Assembly (NCBI GenBank): GCA_033558025.1
Contig: JAUCEF010000012.1
Location: forward strand, 3,038,001 to 3,102,000
Source: Phytophthora sp. 'mugwort'
Taxonomy: Eukaryota > Oomycota > Peronosporomycetes > Peronosporales > Peronosporaceae
Direction: 5' to 3'
DNA length: 64,000 nucleotides
The notes below the pieces were generated by a model that was given only the letters and a program-made list of their open reading frames with translations, made no database searches and was not told where the DNA came from. Shown one piece after another: positions 41,236-52,418 of the stretch. Both the position numbers and the translations under genes were made by a program. Positions within the stretch are counted from its first letter, which is position 1; every line of letters starts with the position of its first letter.

Positions 41236-41620
41236 TGTAACGGGGTTACATGAAGAGTGCCAAGTCACTCTTCAGAGCAAGTGTACCCAAGTACACTAAG
41301 TGATGTTGTCAAATATCACTATGACGTCGACGGTAATGACGTCATGGATAGGTACCACAGATATGGTACAAAGACCTCAGAGCCACTCAATAGGATAACA
41401 TCTAAAAAACCTTATAGGTGACTAATAGTTAGTATGTAGATGCATTAAAAGGGTACCTATAAATATATTCACTCTTAAATCTACCTAATTTGGTAACAGT
41501 CCTACAGGCCAGGGACTAGTGAACTGCCGGTCACTGAAAGTTTGTATACTCTCCGGAAGTCACACTTCCTGTGCGCAAGGTGTTGTGTGCTCCGTCACAG
41601 CTAACAATGCACACCGTTAA
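41236..41620 (+). repeat. 3' LTR of the Gypsy element
   Basis: Starts TGTAACGGGGTTACATG, itself a hairpin (TGTAAC-GGG-GTTACA). Identical in layout to the 5' LTR until 41575. The remaining 45 bp up to CCGTTA (41614-41619) have no counterpart in the 5' copy, where a deletion removed them; that right boundary is inferred from complementarity with the LTR start. Confidence 0.8.
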
Positions 41621-43600
41621 GTATGTAATCGGACTTAGGCGAAACCCTGCCGTACCATATGGAATGGGTTTGGTCGATTCCCAAACAATGAAAATAATGT
41701 TTGGACGATTCAACACACTGTCGGTAAACCGACCTGCATCAGCAGGTTTGGCTGGAATTCACAATTCACCGTGTGCTTTTGGTATCAGCTGTTATGTTTT
41801 TGTTGCGATCTGAATGCGTTTGGTGGTGCCTTGTAAATCGTATGCTATTCTAACAATCTCCCACGACAGACGGTCGACTAGTGTAATCAAGAAGATTAGA
41901 GGATTCCGGTGATGGAAGACAATGGGTGGTTTCAAGGCCACTCGTTCATATGTACTTGTGAAAAATACGGCGGGACCTACATTGCACTTGTAAGAGTAAA
42001 AATACACATATTGCAATGGGGCATAATAATACCTAGGTAGTATAGTTTGACGAGAATGATATGGAGCTGTGGGCGTATCCACAGGCGGCCGAAGAAGCGG
42101 AATAACAGCAAGCACGCGCCACTCATGACCTTCCAAGCATATTTTGCTGTCTGAGGGTTCATCGACACGTCCCGGTACGCGTCTGAATATCATTGGCTCG
42201 AGGCCTTCCATCGGTGGTATTTCCTACGCGTCCTCTATAGTCGGAACCGAATCGTCGAACAGGGCGAGGACTGATGACACAAAAACTGGCCACGACTACA
42301 GTAATCCTGTATTTGACCTTGCGTTACAAGGTGAGCATCCAACCACCTCGGTAGTGATGACGTTGGGAGCGATCAATATATTACTAACTAGGGGGTCACA
42401 ATTGCACTAACATGTAATGTACGGCTACCAGTTGCTGCAAGGATCACTATAATTCTACGCATTCAAGGGTATATCACTATTACAACATGTAAAATGACAC
42501 GTTAGGAATATCTTTATAAGCATTTTGGTTGCTCAGGGGGTACATACAAAAACACAAATGATTATTGAATTCATACACTATTTTCAATTCCCATTTGGAG
42601 GTGCTTAATAGGGTGTAAGCAGCTTCGTGCAGCGGTACAATGTAATGGGTGCGAGAGCTCTCGTTGTATCGTTTAAATCTATCCCTGACATACTTTTGTA
42701 CGCAGGAGATATATACAACCTCGTAGTTTGGAGAGGACTGCAACCATTGTGGACGCAGATTATAAACTGATGTACCTGACCTTAAATTCAAAATCCATCC
42801 GTAGTTAATGTTGCATTATTATTCGTTTCAAAAAAGATCACAGGATGTACTCAATACCAAACACAGTACCTTAACTGTGGAACAACCGCGAACCCCTCGT
42901 GCAATCGGCTTGCTCAGGTTGCAATTACCCACGGACAAGCGGCATCAGCGACGAGCGTTTTGAGGCACAGGACGTACAAGATGCGGATGGCGTCGTCGAA
43001 GAGGACTAAACCCTGAAGCGATCTGAAGTGGATTGGCAAGCTGCTTGTTCGAGCAGATTCTAACTGCATATCGGTCACTGAGTGGTCACGAGTAATGCGA
43101 CGGTTGTTCCGGATTGACTTTGGCAGTATCAGTATCAAAGCAGCTAATGCCGATGCTAGAGTTCTTTGGAAGCTCTATACAGTTGTGATATCCTCGACAA
43201 GAAATCTGAATGGGAATTCCGTATTCGATTCACAGATTTGTGGTCAGATGTAAATTACACTTGGTCTTGTACGCTGCTTGTCATCGGGAGGCTTTCGTAT
43301 TCCTATAGAGGGTATTACTGCGGAGAGGTCCGTCTGTGCGGGATGTGTACATAACATCGTGTTGATCCCATCTGGGATTCGTGACTTTGGCTTTGAACAA
43401 GGTCGAAGCAAAGTCCCGCGCAGACAAGCAACCATTTTAAAGGGTCAAGGCACAAAAGCTGGACAGCCCAGCGGTGAATGTGATAAGGAATGTCGATTGC
43501 TGGAGCCTAAGTATCACAACATTTGACAACGAACGAGTTAGGGACATCGTGGCGAAATGATGCACCAATCGACTGGCGCAACAGGTTGGGCCTAACATAT
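41621..43600. other. Interval with weak minus-strand open frames
   Basis: Three minus-strand frames (41792-42211, 42480-42791, 42914-43138) run in the same direction. The middle one has a plausible globular composition (YEVVYISCVQKYVRDRFKRY). None matches a family I know and no start signal is evident. They may be remnants of one decayed gene or chance frames. Confidence 0.3.
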
Positions 43601-43614
43601 TCAGTGTTAGTCGA

Positions 43615-43637
43615 TGTTCTCATTCTCAAATTTACCA
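43615..43637 (+). promoter_or_regulatory. Oomycete initiator-like element of the secreted-protein gene
   Basis: TCTCATTCTCAAATTTACC (43618-43636) is a close match to the oomycete initiator GCTCATTYYNCA(A/T)TTT, including the CA and TTT positions. It is about 40 nt upstream of the ATG at 43677, and this supports that start over the earlier in-frame ATG at 43614, which would precede the initiator. Confidence 0.7.
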
Positions 43638-43676
43638 TTAGCGACACCAACCCTACAGTTGGTACCCGGGGGAAAC

Positions 43677-45380
43677 ATGGTGAAGTGGGCAAATATATCG
43701 CTACTGATATTTGTGTTAATCGCTGTAGCGTCGGCATCAGTCACGGCATCTATATCGAAGCATATCGCAGCAGTCACGGGAGACGTCAACTCGAGAGATG
43801 CGACCAACGAAGACAACACAACAGAGCCGTCCTCCACCGCCGATCCTCTTGGAGTTGTAGCTCTCGTTAAGACACTCGACAAAGTCAAGTCGACCTACAG
43901 AAATTGGGTGGGCCCCACCATCGGCCAGCCGGACCGTGGCGATTGGGCTTGTTATCGCAAGGCTCACATCATGGACAAATGTCCTGTCGGTTTTACGCAC
44001 AAGTGGAAGACGTGCTGGACTCAGTGTCCGCTCTCATACCCTGTGGAGTGCGGCATGGAATGCATTCGTCAGAACGACGACTGTGCGTTCGAAGTGTACG
44101 CCAAGACAGCCAACGTGGTGCAGACGGCGATATCGCTTGCCACTTTGGGACTGTTTGGTCAACTAACCTCAGTCGCGAAGGGTATCGTCGACGGCGCAAA
44201 GTGCCTTCGAGCTATGATCGGCAACGTCAAGATGCTTAACAACTATATTCGTAGTCTTCGAGTCTATGACCCGCAGATTCCGTTCGACAAGGTCATGTCT
44301 CTGTTGTATCACACGAGCTACTTCACCATCGATTTCCCTGTTGCCATCGCGATGTGTTTGGGTCACTCGTATCCCGAAGTTCTCGACCCTGCAAGTTGGA
44401 TGGTAGATACCTTGCAGCTCATGGTTGGAGAAATTCTCGACCACGGAGACAGTATCGTCCGAGGTTGGGACCGATTCAAGGCCTTCCTGCATCACGTAAA
44501 CTTTACACAACCTTTGTCTGAGTTGAACGAGACGGATATCTCGTCCCTGAAGACTGGTTTGGCCTCTAAGTCGACGTGCGGACATGAGCTTAAGCGGATT
44601 ACCGACCGGACTTGGATGACCGTGGCACAAATGAAGGCAAATAATCCGGGAATCTCGCAGGATAAGCTTCGTATTGCGATATATGAGTCAGATCTTATGG
44701 TTCACGACATCCCGATCGTCACCAACAACTGCATGAAACAAATGATCTCTGAGTCGTCAGAAGCCATAGCATTTCAAACTCGAGACACACTTCGTAAGAC
44801 TCTTGGGGTGATCGTGGACGATCTCATCGATAAAGGTAGAAGCGACAACGGCACGTCATTGACGGCCAAAGAGTACACCCGTGTCGTGGCGGATAAACTG
44901 GCTATGACTATCTTCGTGATCTCGCTCTTCGACGACACGCGAATCATCGGAGTTGTCACTGAGTACATCCAGCCAATCTGTGGACCGACGCAGTTCGTCG
45001 GAGAGATTGACGATGGCGACGATCCATATACGCTCGGACTCAATACAGTCGGAAAGGCCTTTGAGGGCAGCAGTTTATCGTGGAAGAGAAAAGGTGACGG
45101 GGTTGTCACACTTATCTTAGAAAGCTCCGACACGAAGCCTGTTACCGTGAATATATTCTCCGGCGGTGACAAGATCGACGAGAAGGACGTCCTAGCAGGA
45201 GGCACCGCGTCGTGGACTTCGAATGTAACAACGTTAGGTGGCAAATCGCTCTATCTTGATCGATGGCGACCTGGTCTTCTGGGTCTCCCAGGAACAGGTG
45301 GGGGTTCGCTGAAGCTCTGGGTGCCTAAGGCAAGAGGAGGTGGTCAGTTGAATCTTTCTGTGAAGCTCAACGTTAGTTAG
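43677..45380 (+). CDS. Secreted cysteine-containing protein of an oomycete multigene family, function unknown
   Basis: An intact single-exon gene of 567 residues from ATG 43677. The N-terminus is a clear signal peptide (MVKWANISLLIFVLIAVASA), with cleavage likely after ASA. Residues about 85-145 form a Cys-rich segment with WACYRKAHIMDKCPVG, KTCWTQCP, VECGMEC and NDDC, probably held by disulphides. A long mostly helical middle follows, with one or two further Cys, and several N-glycosylation sequons (NFT, NET, NGT, NVT). The last 120 residues are rich in Gly, Ser and short strands, suggesting a beta-sandwich end. I recall this arrangement as typical of a large family of secreted Phytophthora proteins, but no activity is known to me and I infer none. 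There is no RxLR motif. It is an island among transposon remnants. The initiator-like element upstream supports expression. Confidence 0.85.
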   Translation: MVKWANISLLIFVLIAVASASVTASISKHIAAVTGDVNSRDATNEDNTTEPSSTADPLGVVALVKTLDKVKSTYRNWVGPTIGQPDRGDWACYRKAHIMDKCPVGFTHKWKTCWTQCPLSYPVECGMECIRQNDDCAFEVYAKTANVVQTAISLATLGLFGQLTSVAKGIVDGAKCLRAMIGNVKMLNNYIRSLRVYDPQIPFDKVMSLLYHTSYFTIDFPVAIAMCLGHSYPEVLDPASWMVDTLQLMVGEILDHGDSIVRGWDRFKAFLHHVNFTQPLSELNETDISSLKTGLASKSTCGHELKRITDRTWMTVAQMKANNPGISQDKLRIAIYESDLMVHDIPIVTNNCMKQMISESSEAIAFQTRDTLRKTLGVIVDDLIDKGRSDNGTSLTAKEYTRVVADKLAMTIFVISLFDDTRIIGVVTEYIQPICGPTQFVGEIDDGDDPYTLGLNTVGKAFEGSSLSWKRKGDGVVTLILESSDTKPVTVNIFSGGDKIDEKDVLAGGTASWTSNVTTLGGKSLYLDRWRPGLLGLPGTGGGSLKLWVPKARGGGQLNLSVKLNVS

Positions 45381-47040
45381 TGAGCACTTGATACAGTTGC
45401 AGAGTATGTTTGCATGTTGAATTGTAAACATGCAGTCGACGTCAATGAATAGTTGGAGGCTGTTTCGTGGACGACTTTATTTCGTGTGATGAATCGTATT
45501 TCCCATACTCAGTCCCATCAATATATTGGGACCCGAATAGAGATCTACACGGTTTTTCCGAGCAGGTCGCACTTGTGCAACCTAATGGTAAAACTAAAAA
45601 AAAATTAATAACATATATGTCGTGCTCCCCACGCAGAGGGTACCTAGCATCTATTTTCTATATTAGGGCAAATAAATAAATAAAGTAGTTTTACGTACTT
45701 CCACAATATATTTATGCAGTCGACAGCTCATTCGACCTTGTGAAGGATGCAGAGTTTCTAAATAATCTGGTCACTCTGAGTCTTGCTATAGCGAAGCATC
45801 AGGATGTCATCTTCTCTAGTCTCTAGACTGAATACGGCATTCCTATTTAGTAGGTGCATGACAGCCTAGTAGATTATCCGATGAGGTTCGTTTCAGTAAA
45901 TAATGTCACTGGTACACACAGGGATTAATGCTCTGCGTACCTAATAAGCGATTTAAAACTGAACTAAACGTACCTAAAAACCCTGGGAAACATTGTTATT
46001 TTCGGTCCGTTTTAGGACAAATACGGTGTATGGGTAGTTTTGTTATAGTTGAAATCGGAAAAATTTAGTGGACATTGCTAAATGGTCAAGCCGCGCTTCG
46101 CTCGCGATAATAAGATTGTACTTTCGGGTAAGCGCAATGCGTGGTTCGCTGAGGGGCTTGGCGCTGGTTCCGCCTGCGTAAATACCGCATGGCCCTGCTT
46201 CACGGGCTCCCTGCACCAGCGTTCGGAAATCGGGATAAAATGTTTTGGGGAGTTATGGATGTAAAAAAAGCCCACCTACCCGCCGGTGAGAAAAATGGGA
46301 AGATTTGGGTTAAACATGCAAAGCAGTAGAAGGGCACCTGGGCGGTCTGGTGGGTGTGCCGCCTAACAGACGCGGTGTGACGACGCGCTGGTACTGTAGG
46401 TGGTACCATTTGTGGAATAACAGCACACAAGAAGGGCAGTGTGCTTTTCGTAGCGATTTCTAAAAATTGGTTGTATTTTTTCTATCAAAACAAAATTGGC
46501 ATATTAAACGTTTTATCGGTCTTTTACAGACGTCGCGATTTGGCTGGCTTTTGAGGTGTGGACCACACACCAATTCGGGTACGAAATTGTTTTACTATAT
46601 ATAAATGTGTTATATTGTGGATGTCGTCATTCGGGCCAAACAACTAAAATCTAAACCCACCCACCCGCTGACACTGTCACACCCACCCGGCCAAATTTGA
46701 AACCATGGTTTTGTTTGGCGAGCCCTGCCCAGCACGTGTTGTTTTGGCTACGCGCGCTCGCACCCGCTCGCCTTAGTTGGCAACCGTGCCTTTTATGTTT
46801 CTGGTAATTTAGGTCCGTTTTAGGCTAAAGCTGGACTCTTTTGTTTTAGGTCTGTTTTAAAACCCAATCGGTATTTATATAAGGTCTGTTTTAGGTAATT
46901 TATGGACTTTTTTTAGGTCTTGTAGGTACGTTTTATATCGATTTTATGTCTGCAGCAAAATCTCCCCACACGCAGCACCACAATAAAATACACCATTATG
47001 GAAAGCATGCAGTTTATTAGCAGCACTGCTTAGCACTTAC
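45381..47040. other. Gene-free interval with a short repeated motif
   Basis: No gene recognised. A motif of the type GGTC(C/T)GTTTTAGG recurs about five times between 46006 and 46920, irregularly spaced, so it is a dispersed or decayed array rather than a clean tandem. Two 60-65 codon frames at 46078-46275 overlap on opposite strands and look like chance. Confidence 0.4.
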
Positions 47041-47049
47041 ACCCTTGTG

Positions 47050-49080
47050 CAAACTGTCTACCGTACATTCATCCCAGTATGGACGATTCTTAAGCAGGAA
47101 AAGGATTGCCTTCATGGTCGGCGGAAGACCCCGTGGCGCTGGTGCCCAAATATTACGCGAGCAATACTAAAGGAGCGTTCAAAGGCATGTGAAACCGGAG
47201 GCTCCCCAGCTGCTCATACATGACGCTCTCTTGAGCAAGTCGGCGGCGCTTCCGCAGATCCTTGATAAATGAACCGGGCCCTCTTCGTCGGTACCAGTGG
47301 ACTCACGGTCCGCTACGGCTACAACGAACTGCTGCAGAGCGTCTTTCTCAGCTCTTGTTAGGCAGCCGGATTGTCCGCGGAGAACGCGAACACACGTAGA
47401 CTCGACGTCTGGGCTGTGTTCAATTAACGCGGGGTCCTACGCAATATTAAAGTTGCACACTGTCAGTAAAAGCACATGCTAGAAAGCATATATAACGCTA
47501 CTTACCAATGGAACGCGCATTGCAGCGGGGCTGCGTAGCGCAGTGCGCCAGAGGAAGACGTATGACTCCCCGAGTCTCAGCTGTTATCCTAACCCCTAAG
47601 GTCTCCGCAGAGGCTTAGATCACTCGAGTTATACTATAGAGACTCAAAGAGTCAGTATGACTAAATTATGGCAATACTCTCATTGATGCTAAAACTGAAA
47701 TGATATTTGTTTGCTTATCTGCCGCAAAGCCGCCTGTGGTGTAAAGGTATGACTCTAACTATCTACCATAGTTTAACCTAGTCAAATTCATATCGAGTGG
47801 CCCTGTGACCACGTACTGAAATCCCGTTAATCCAAGTGGTACCAAGTACCATTTGCTGCAAGGTGACATGTGGCATGGATACACTTCGTGGCACCTTCGT
47901 GTCACCCCGTTACACACATATATGGGCGTGACAGCAATTAGCTCATTAAACCACTCGCGAACGTCGAGCAAATCGACGTCACTACCTTGCCCTGCTTTCG
48001 TCACCGACTCTATATCGCACAATCCTAGGAAAAAAAACGCGCAGCCTCTTTTTTTTGCCGCTCGTGAGGGAAATATCTCAGCGATGTCGTCGTCTTCTGT
48101 GTCGAGGAACTCGAGTAGCTTGAAATAGCGCCTCATCATTGCAGAAGTTGAGCTCTATCGTGTAACCTGGCGAATTACAGGCCGAAGTTCGGTCATCAAC
48201 CTTCATGACAAAATTAGGGTAGAACACATATTTTTTTTAGGTTAGTCAAATATTGCAAACGCTACCACATCACTTATACACATTTTGTTGCTTCCCGTAG
48301 TTTCGCCGACTGCGTAAGCGTTCGCACCTAGACGATCAGTGCATGGACAGCGGCCAAATCAGCTTCATGCGACGTCATGTCATCTTGAACAATAAGGTCC
48401 AATCGGTGGCTCTCGCATCCCACTATAGGGACCCCCCCCACGAGTGCCACCAGCCTGCGGTTTACGGAGCAGTTGTCCCCGACGACGAAACAACACTGCT
48501 CCACCTGCACACCGTCCTCTCACGGCAGCATGATAGCGGGAAAATTAAGGTGGTCATGTGCTATCAGGTCCGCGGCGTCAAGCAGAGGGGCCATGCTCAG
48601 TAGTTTCGTTTTTCGTTAACCGTTTACCTCATAGTAGGCGAACACAGCGGAGTGTAGTGCTCGGAAGCATGTACCAGCCGTTGAGGATGGTGGCAAAGCA
48701 TGAGGGTAGCCCGCCGCGATTGAACGCTCGATGGCGACTGTCACCCCGTCCATGCCCGATTGCAACGTTTCCTGCGGGATGGGGTCGAGATTCGACTAGC
48801 TGAATAACATCCGAATAAACGTGCAAATTAGAATTAAGAGCAGTAGATTAGTAAAACCAAACAAACCTCACGCCTCTCGCAAATGGAGAGTGGCAGGTTG
48901 CCCATGACCATCCAGAACATTCAGCTGTACAGATATCTGAGCTGAATGGCGGAAGAAGTTCAAGAGAGATCCTGTCTCCGCTGTTGTTGCATCCATCATG
49001 ACCGCCTGGTAGTCTTTTTGCTCTTGCAGCACATTCTGTACTAGGTTGGAGTGGCCATTCCTATGGGTCTGCTTTCGCAC
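47050..49080 (-). pseudogene. hAT-family transposase, degraded
   Basis: From right to left the minus strand shows RNGHSNLVQNVLQEQKDYQA (48868-49080), the end of a BED-type finger and its following helix. Next comes CCFVVGDNCSVNRRLVALVG with CESHRLDLIVQ (48328-48510), the hAT RNase-H core including GDN and the CxxH pair. MMRRYFKLLEFLDTEDDDIA and CDIESVTKA (47759-48139) form the helical insertion. Near 47150-47050, AFERSFSIARVIFGHQRHG-like sequence and LLKNRPYWDECTVDSL form the C-terminal dimerisation domain. Frameshifts, stops and an unexplained stretch at about 47460-47750 break it. It would have been a cut-and-paste transposase. Confidence 0.8.
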
Positions 49081-49569
49081 CGTGCCTCAACGACAACATT
49101 CATCACCTCGTCGTTTTCGTCACGGCACGGGCGAAAGTAGAAGCCCGAACGTTGAACGTTCGAGTAGACAGGGCTCCAGCACTCGTGATGTCCTCGTCAG
49201 CGATCATCCTGGGAACGCCGACACCAATTGCTTGCCCTTCATGCAGCCACCCGCATAAAATCGCGACTCCTTGTTTCACCGAAGGTACGCCGTTCCTGGT
49301 AAGCTGGGTGTTGGTCAGAGCATCCTGGCTTGAATGGCCCGCGAGCATGTCATAGCTCATACTCACTGTTAGCCCCGAGTACTGCACAAATCATGCCTCT
49401 TCCTGTTCACAGGCGAGTAGGGACGCCTTGTCAATCTTTTCCCATAGCGACGAAACAGGTTTTTTTCATATGACACAAGAGGAACGCCGGAACTCGACAC
49501 TCAGACCGCGTTCCACCAGCTTCCCGACTGGCAGCAAGCGCCTAAATTAATCGGGATACACAGCAACTC

Positions 49570-50560
49570 TACCATTTTGATTCGTCTGCCCTCATGGCCG
49601 GTCTACCATACTGTTCCTCGACCGATAACGCTAAGTTTCTTGCCATACACTACAGTCAACGCGACATCGGCATTCATCATCTCGTAGCCGAACAGATTCG
49701 ATCGATGGGAAGTCACGTGCGATTTCGCACCACTATTGATCAGCCGCCCAACGAGGTGTTCATCACCCATAGAGACATCGACACCGTCTCCGTCTCCGTT
49801 CCTAGTCGGATAGCCCCGCTTCACGTGTCCAAATGGATTGCATTTAAAGCACTTGCCTTTAAACCCACAGTACCTTCTAGGCCCGTTTCCTTTCCACCGA
49901 CCGCCCTTGAACGTCCAGCATTCCCATTTCCCCTGAACGCCTTCTTGATGATGGCGTCCTTCTTCTATATCCGTCCAAGCTCCTTCGGAATTTTCCTTCG
50001 TCTCGTTTAGTATCACGTCCTTGGTGTTCTCCATGATCAAAGGAAGAAATGAGCTCGCATTCTGGCGGAACACTGCTCAGCAAGATCACCAATTGTTTAA
50101 TCTCGTCCAAAGGCTCGCCAATCGTCTGGAAGCTGACGATGGGCTCTTCAAACGCATCGAGGTGCTTCTCCATCGAGTAACCGTTCTCCATCCTGAACTC
50201 GTGTAGGCGACGTGTCAGCGTGCAGGGTTGTGATGAGTGCTCCGATTGTAAATTTCCTGATTCGTTCCTCACGACTGCATAGCTCGCGCTGCGGAACAGA
50301 GTTTCGTCTGTTGTAGTTCCACACCTTGAGCAATAATTCTGAGTACCTTCACGTCTCTAATGAGCCACGCCTCCGTGATCTCGTGCTCGGGCGTCGCGAC
50401 CTCCACATGCGCAAATAAGCCCTACCGGACCAGCGTTAGCCGCATGTTGTACTCCAAGTAAAAATAGTTTCCACTACCCACGAAGACTTCGGCTCGTTTG
50501 GTCATCATATCTTGAGCTTTCCGATAGAGCATTCCAGGTCAATAGTTGTGCCGCTGCTAA
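49570..50560 (-). pseudogene. Ty1/Copia gag and start of protease, degraded
   Basis: The minus strand starts near 50540 with GSGNYFYLEYNMRLTLVR, then EITEAWLIRDVKVLRIIAQG, LTRRLHEFRMENGYSMEKHL, and QLVILLSSVPPECELI, which together form the Copia gag domain. Near 49850 CFKCNPFGHVKRGYP is the zinc knuckle, with its last Cys changed to Tyr, and GRLINSGAKSHVTSH is the protease active site with Asp changed to Asn. Stops (after LVR) and frameshifts occur. No pol follows at lower coordinates, so it is a fragment. It is separate from the Copia pol at 55870-58390, which lies on the wrong side to be its continuation. Confidence 0.8.
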
Positions 50561-51059
50561 CCTGTTGTAGTTGATGCATTGCCTTGAAGGAAAATGCCGG
50601 TGAGTAGGTTAGAATGGGTGGTCAAACTTGTCCGTTGCATCTTCCTTAATGACTACTCGCGGTTATCTCCCTTGTTATCTTTTTATGGGCGGTTGTGTAA
50701 ACACCGGCTCTGGGTACTCCAACCACCGAAGCGTGATCAGCCAATCCGGCAACGGTTCGGGATGGGCCATTTCTGCGGTCCACATATGCCAGCGAACCGT
50801 GAAAGAGCGGTGTGACTGCAACCGTTTTTACCCCTTCAAACCTGTGGACTGTATAAGATGTGTTATCGAATCTTATCGATAGGATAAGGCACAAATCTAA
50901 CTTGTATTTGTACAACCCATGAACACTTTGACTTATTTTCTGTATGTTCAAAATGTTTGTTTGCCTGACTCTAGCTCGGCAAAAGAAATTACTGAGTAAC
51001 TGGAGCAAGACTGACTGTCAGCAGTACCCTTTTTTAACTCCGTTATTTTTTTTTTTGCT
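50561..51059. other. Interval with no recognised gene
   Basis: Nothing recognisable. A short palindrome CTTATCGATAGGATAAG-like sequence lies near 50870-50888 and a T-rich run near 51044. Confidence 0.3.
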
Positions 51060-51292
51060 TTACATTGGGCAAAAATGCTGCCGAGTGAAGAGAAGGCGGC
51101 GCCGACAGTAAACCTCTTCGTATCTAGCGGGACCGGTGGGCCCGCCCTTCCTACCGAAGCCGAAGCCGTTGGTGACTCAATCTCTAACCTAACACGGACG
51201 GTGGCGCTTTCTTAGTAGTGTAGCGAGCTCTTGAGCGAGCGAAACGTGAACCATCCAAACATTCACTACGCCGCGTAGCGGCGGCGAATAGC
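51060..51292 (+). mobile_element. Short non-autonomous Helitron-like repeat, copy B
   Basis: Starts AAAATGCTGCCGAGTGAAGA, includes AAGGCGGCGCCG and CTCTTCGTATCTAGCGGG, and ends CCATCCAAACATTCACTAC then CGCCGCGTAGCGGCGGCGAA and TAGCTAGT. The end is a GC-rich hairpin (CGCCGC / GCGGCG) about 10 bp before CTAG-T, the structure expected of a Helitron 3' terminus. It matches copy A at 31500-31775. No coding capacity. Confidence 0.6.
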
Positions 51293-51399
51293 TAGTTTCA
51301 ATTCAAAACAAAGTACTTTTTTCTAATTGTTGTGCTGTTGGATAGGTGAAGTAATCAAATATTGTCTATGCCCAATTTTTGTAAAATTTAGTATTGTAA

Positions 51400-52325
51400 G
51401 TTCGACACCTCAGTGTCAAATCGAGCACAATGTCTTGCAGGTTTGGCTTTGAGTGGCCAGGAAATCCTCCCTTTTTTCAGGTCTCACTTTTGGGATTTTG
51501 CGAGCTGGATAACGATGACCGGCAGTCTTCCAAACGCCGCGCGGAGCGTACAGTTATCGGAGGCACTGCGACATGAAGCGATGTGTGAACCAAGCTGCGA
51601 GCTAGTGGTTGGACCCAAAGCTCCCTACTACATCGATCGAGACACGGTGGAAATTCGTCCCGGGTGGCAATCTAACTGTCATCGAACGAAAAGATTTTTT
51701 TTTTTTGGGGGGGGGGGATACCGACTTCTTGCGTATGGTATGTATCCTATTTTCTCTCAGTTATATGGCCGAGTGCATAAATGGTCCTATATTGTAGTTC
51801 GATCGACGGCTTCCGCCCAAGCGCTCGGCTCTGCTTGAGCTACAAAAGGTAAACGACGCCTTTGTGGAGATGAAACTATTATTGAGGCGCCTAAATCCAT
51901 ACTTTGTTATCATGATGTAATAAATCCGCCTGTAACGAAGGAGGAAGATGCATTGCCGCCCGCCCCGCCTGGTAAAGCCTTTTGTGCTGATGCATCCACC
52001 TGCTAGATTGGAAAACCCCGTAATCTCGCCGCCGAGAGATGCAAACCTCCCGCAGGTGGTGAGCGTATTGGGCGCTCCATATTCAAGCGCTATTTCGCTA
52101 ATCGTTTATATAATCAATTGGGGAGGTCGTAGAGGCATTTACATCAATGCGTTGAGCGATGCAGACAATGGGGGCGAGTTTCAATTGGTGCCTCCGCGAA
52201 AACTTCGCCCGAGACGCGTTGTCGAGGAGTTAGCATCCATCTCGGTCTTCGATTCGCCAGGTGACGATGACGATGGTGCTGATACCGATGAACAGGACAG
52301 TGACGACAGTTCGGAATATGCATAA
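51400..52325 (+). pseudogene. Unrecognised decayed reading frame with acidic C-terminus
   Basis: Two open pieces on the plus strand, 51413-51838 and 51948-52325, belong to changing frames. RRLPPKRSALLELQKVNDAF and VEMKLLLRRLNPYFVIMM lie between about 51800 and 51920. The second piece reads ISLIVYIINWGGRRGIYINA and ends in an acidic tail (DDDDGADTDEQDSDDSSEYA) before a stop at 52325. The run of T and G at 51693-51718 has probably caused a frame change. I do not recognise the family; a decayed transposon-encoded protein is likely given the neighbours. Confidence 0.35.
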
Positions 52326-52418
52326 GGAATACGAGATGTGTCCCCATGTATATACAGTTTAATTATGATTACGCTGTATTACATGTCCTGAATTAAATGT
52401 ACTACTACACCCAGCAGT

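Larger units (their letters stand above)
34103..41620 (+). mobile_element. Ty3/Gypsy chromovirus with two LTRs
   Basis: Direct repeats at 34103-34441 and 41236-41575 bracket gag, protease, RT, RNase H, integrase and chromodomain in that order on the plus strand. By eye the LTRs differ at about 11 of 340 positions (about 97% identical). There is no room for a primer-binding site: the left LTR runs straight into mid-gag sequence, so a deletion has removed the end of the 5' LTR, the leader and the gag N-terminus. The right LTR probably continues to CCGTTA near 41619, which complements the TGTAACGG start. Confidence 0.92.

Noticed and set aside
43614..43676. Upstream in-frame ATG as start of the secreted protein
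   Set aside because: It would place 21 non-signal residues before the signal peptide and lies at or before the initiator-like element; the ATG at 43677 is better.
43677..45380. RxLR or Crinkler effector
   Set aside because: The mature N-terminus has no RxLR, EER or LFLAK motif; the protein is much longer than typical RxLR effectors.
49103..49387. 94-codon minus-strand frame between hAT and Copia remnants
   Set aside because: No motif fits either neighbour, and there is an overlapping frame on the other strand; not supportable as a gene.
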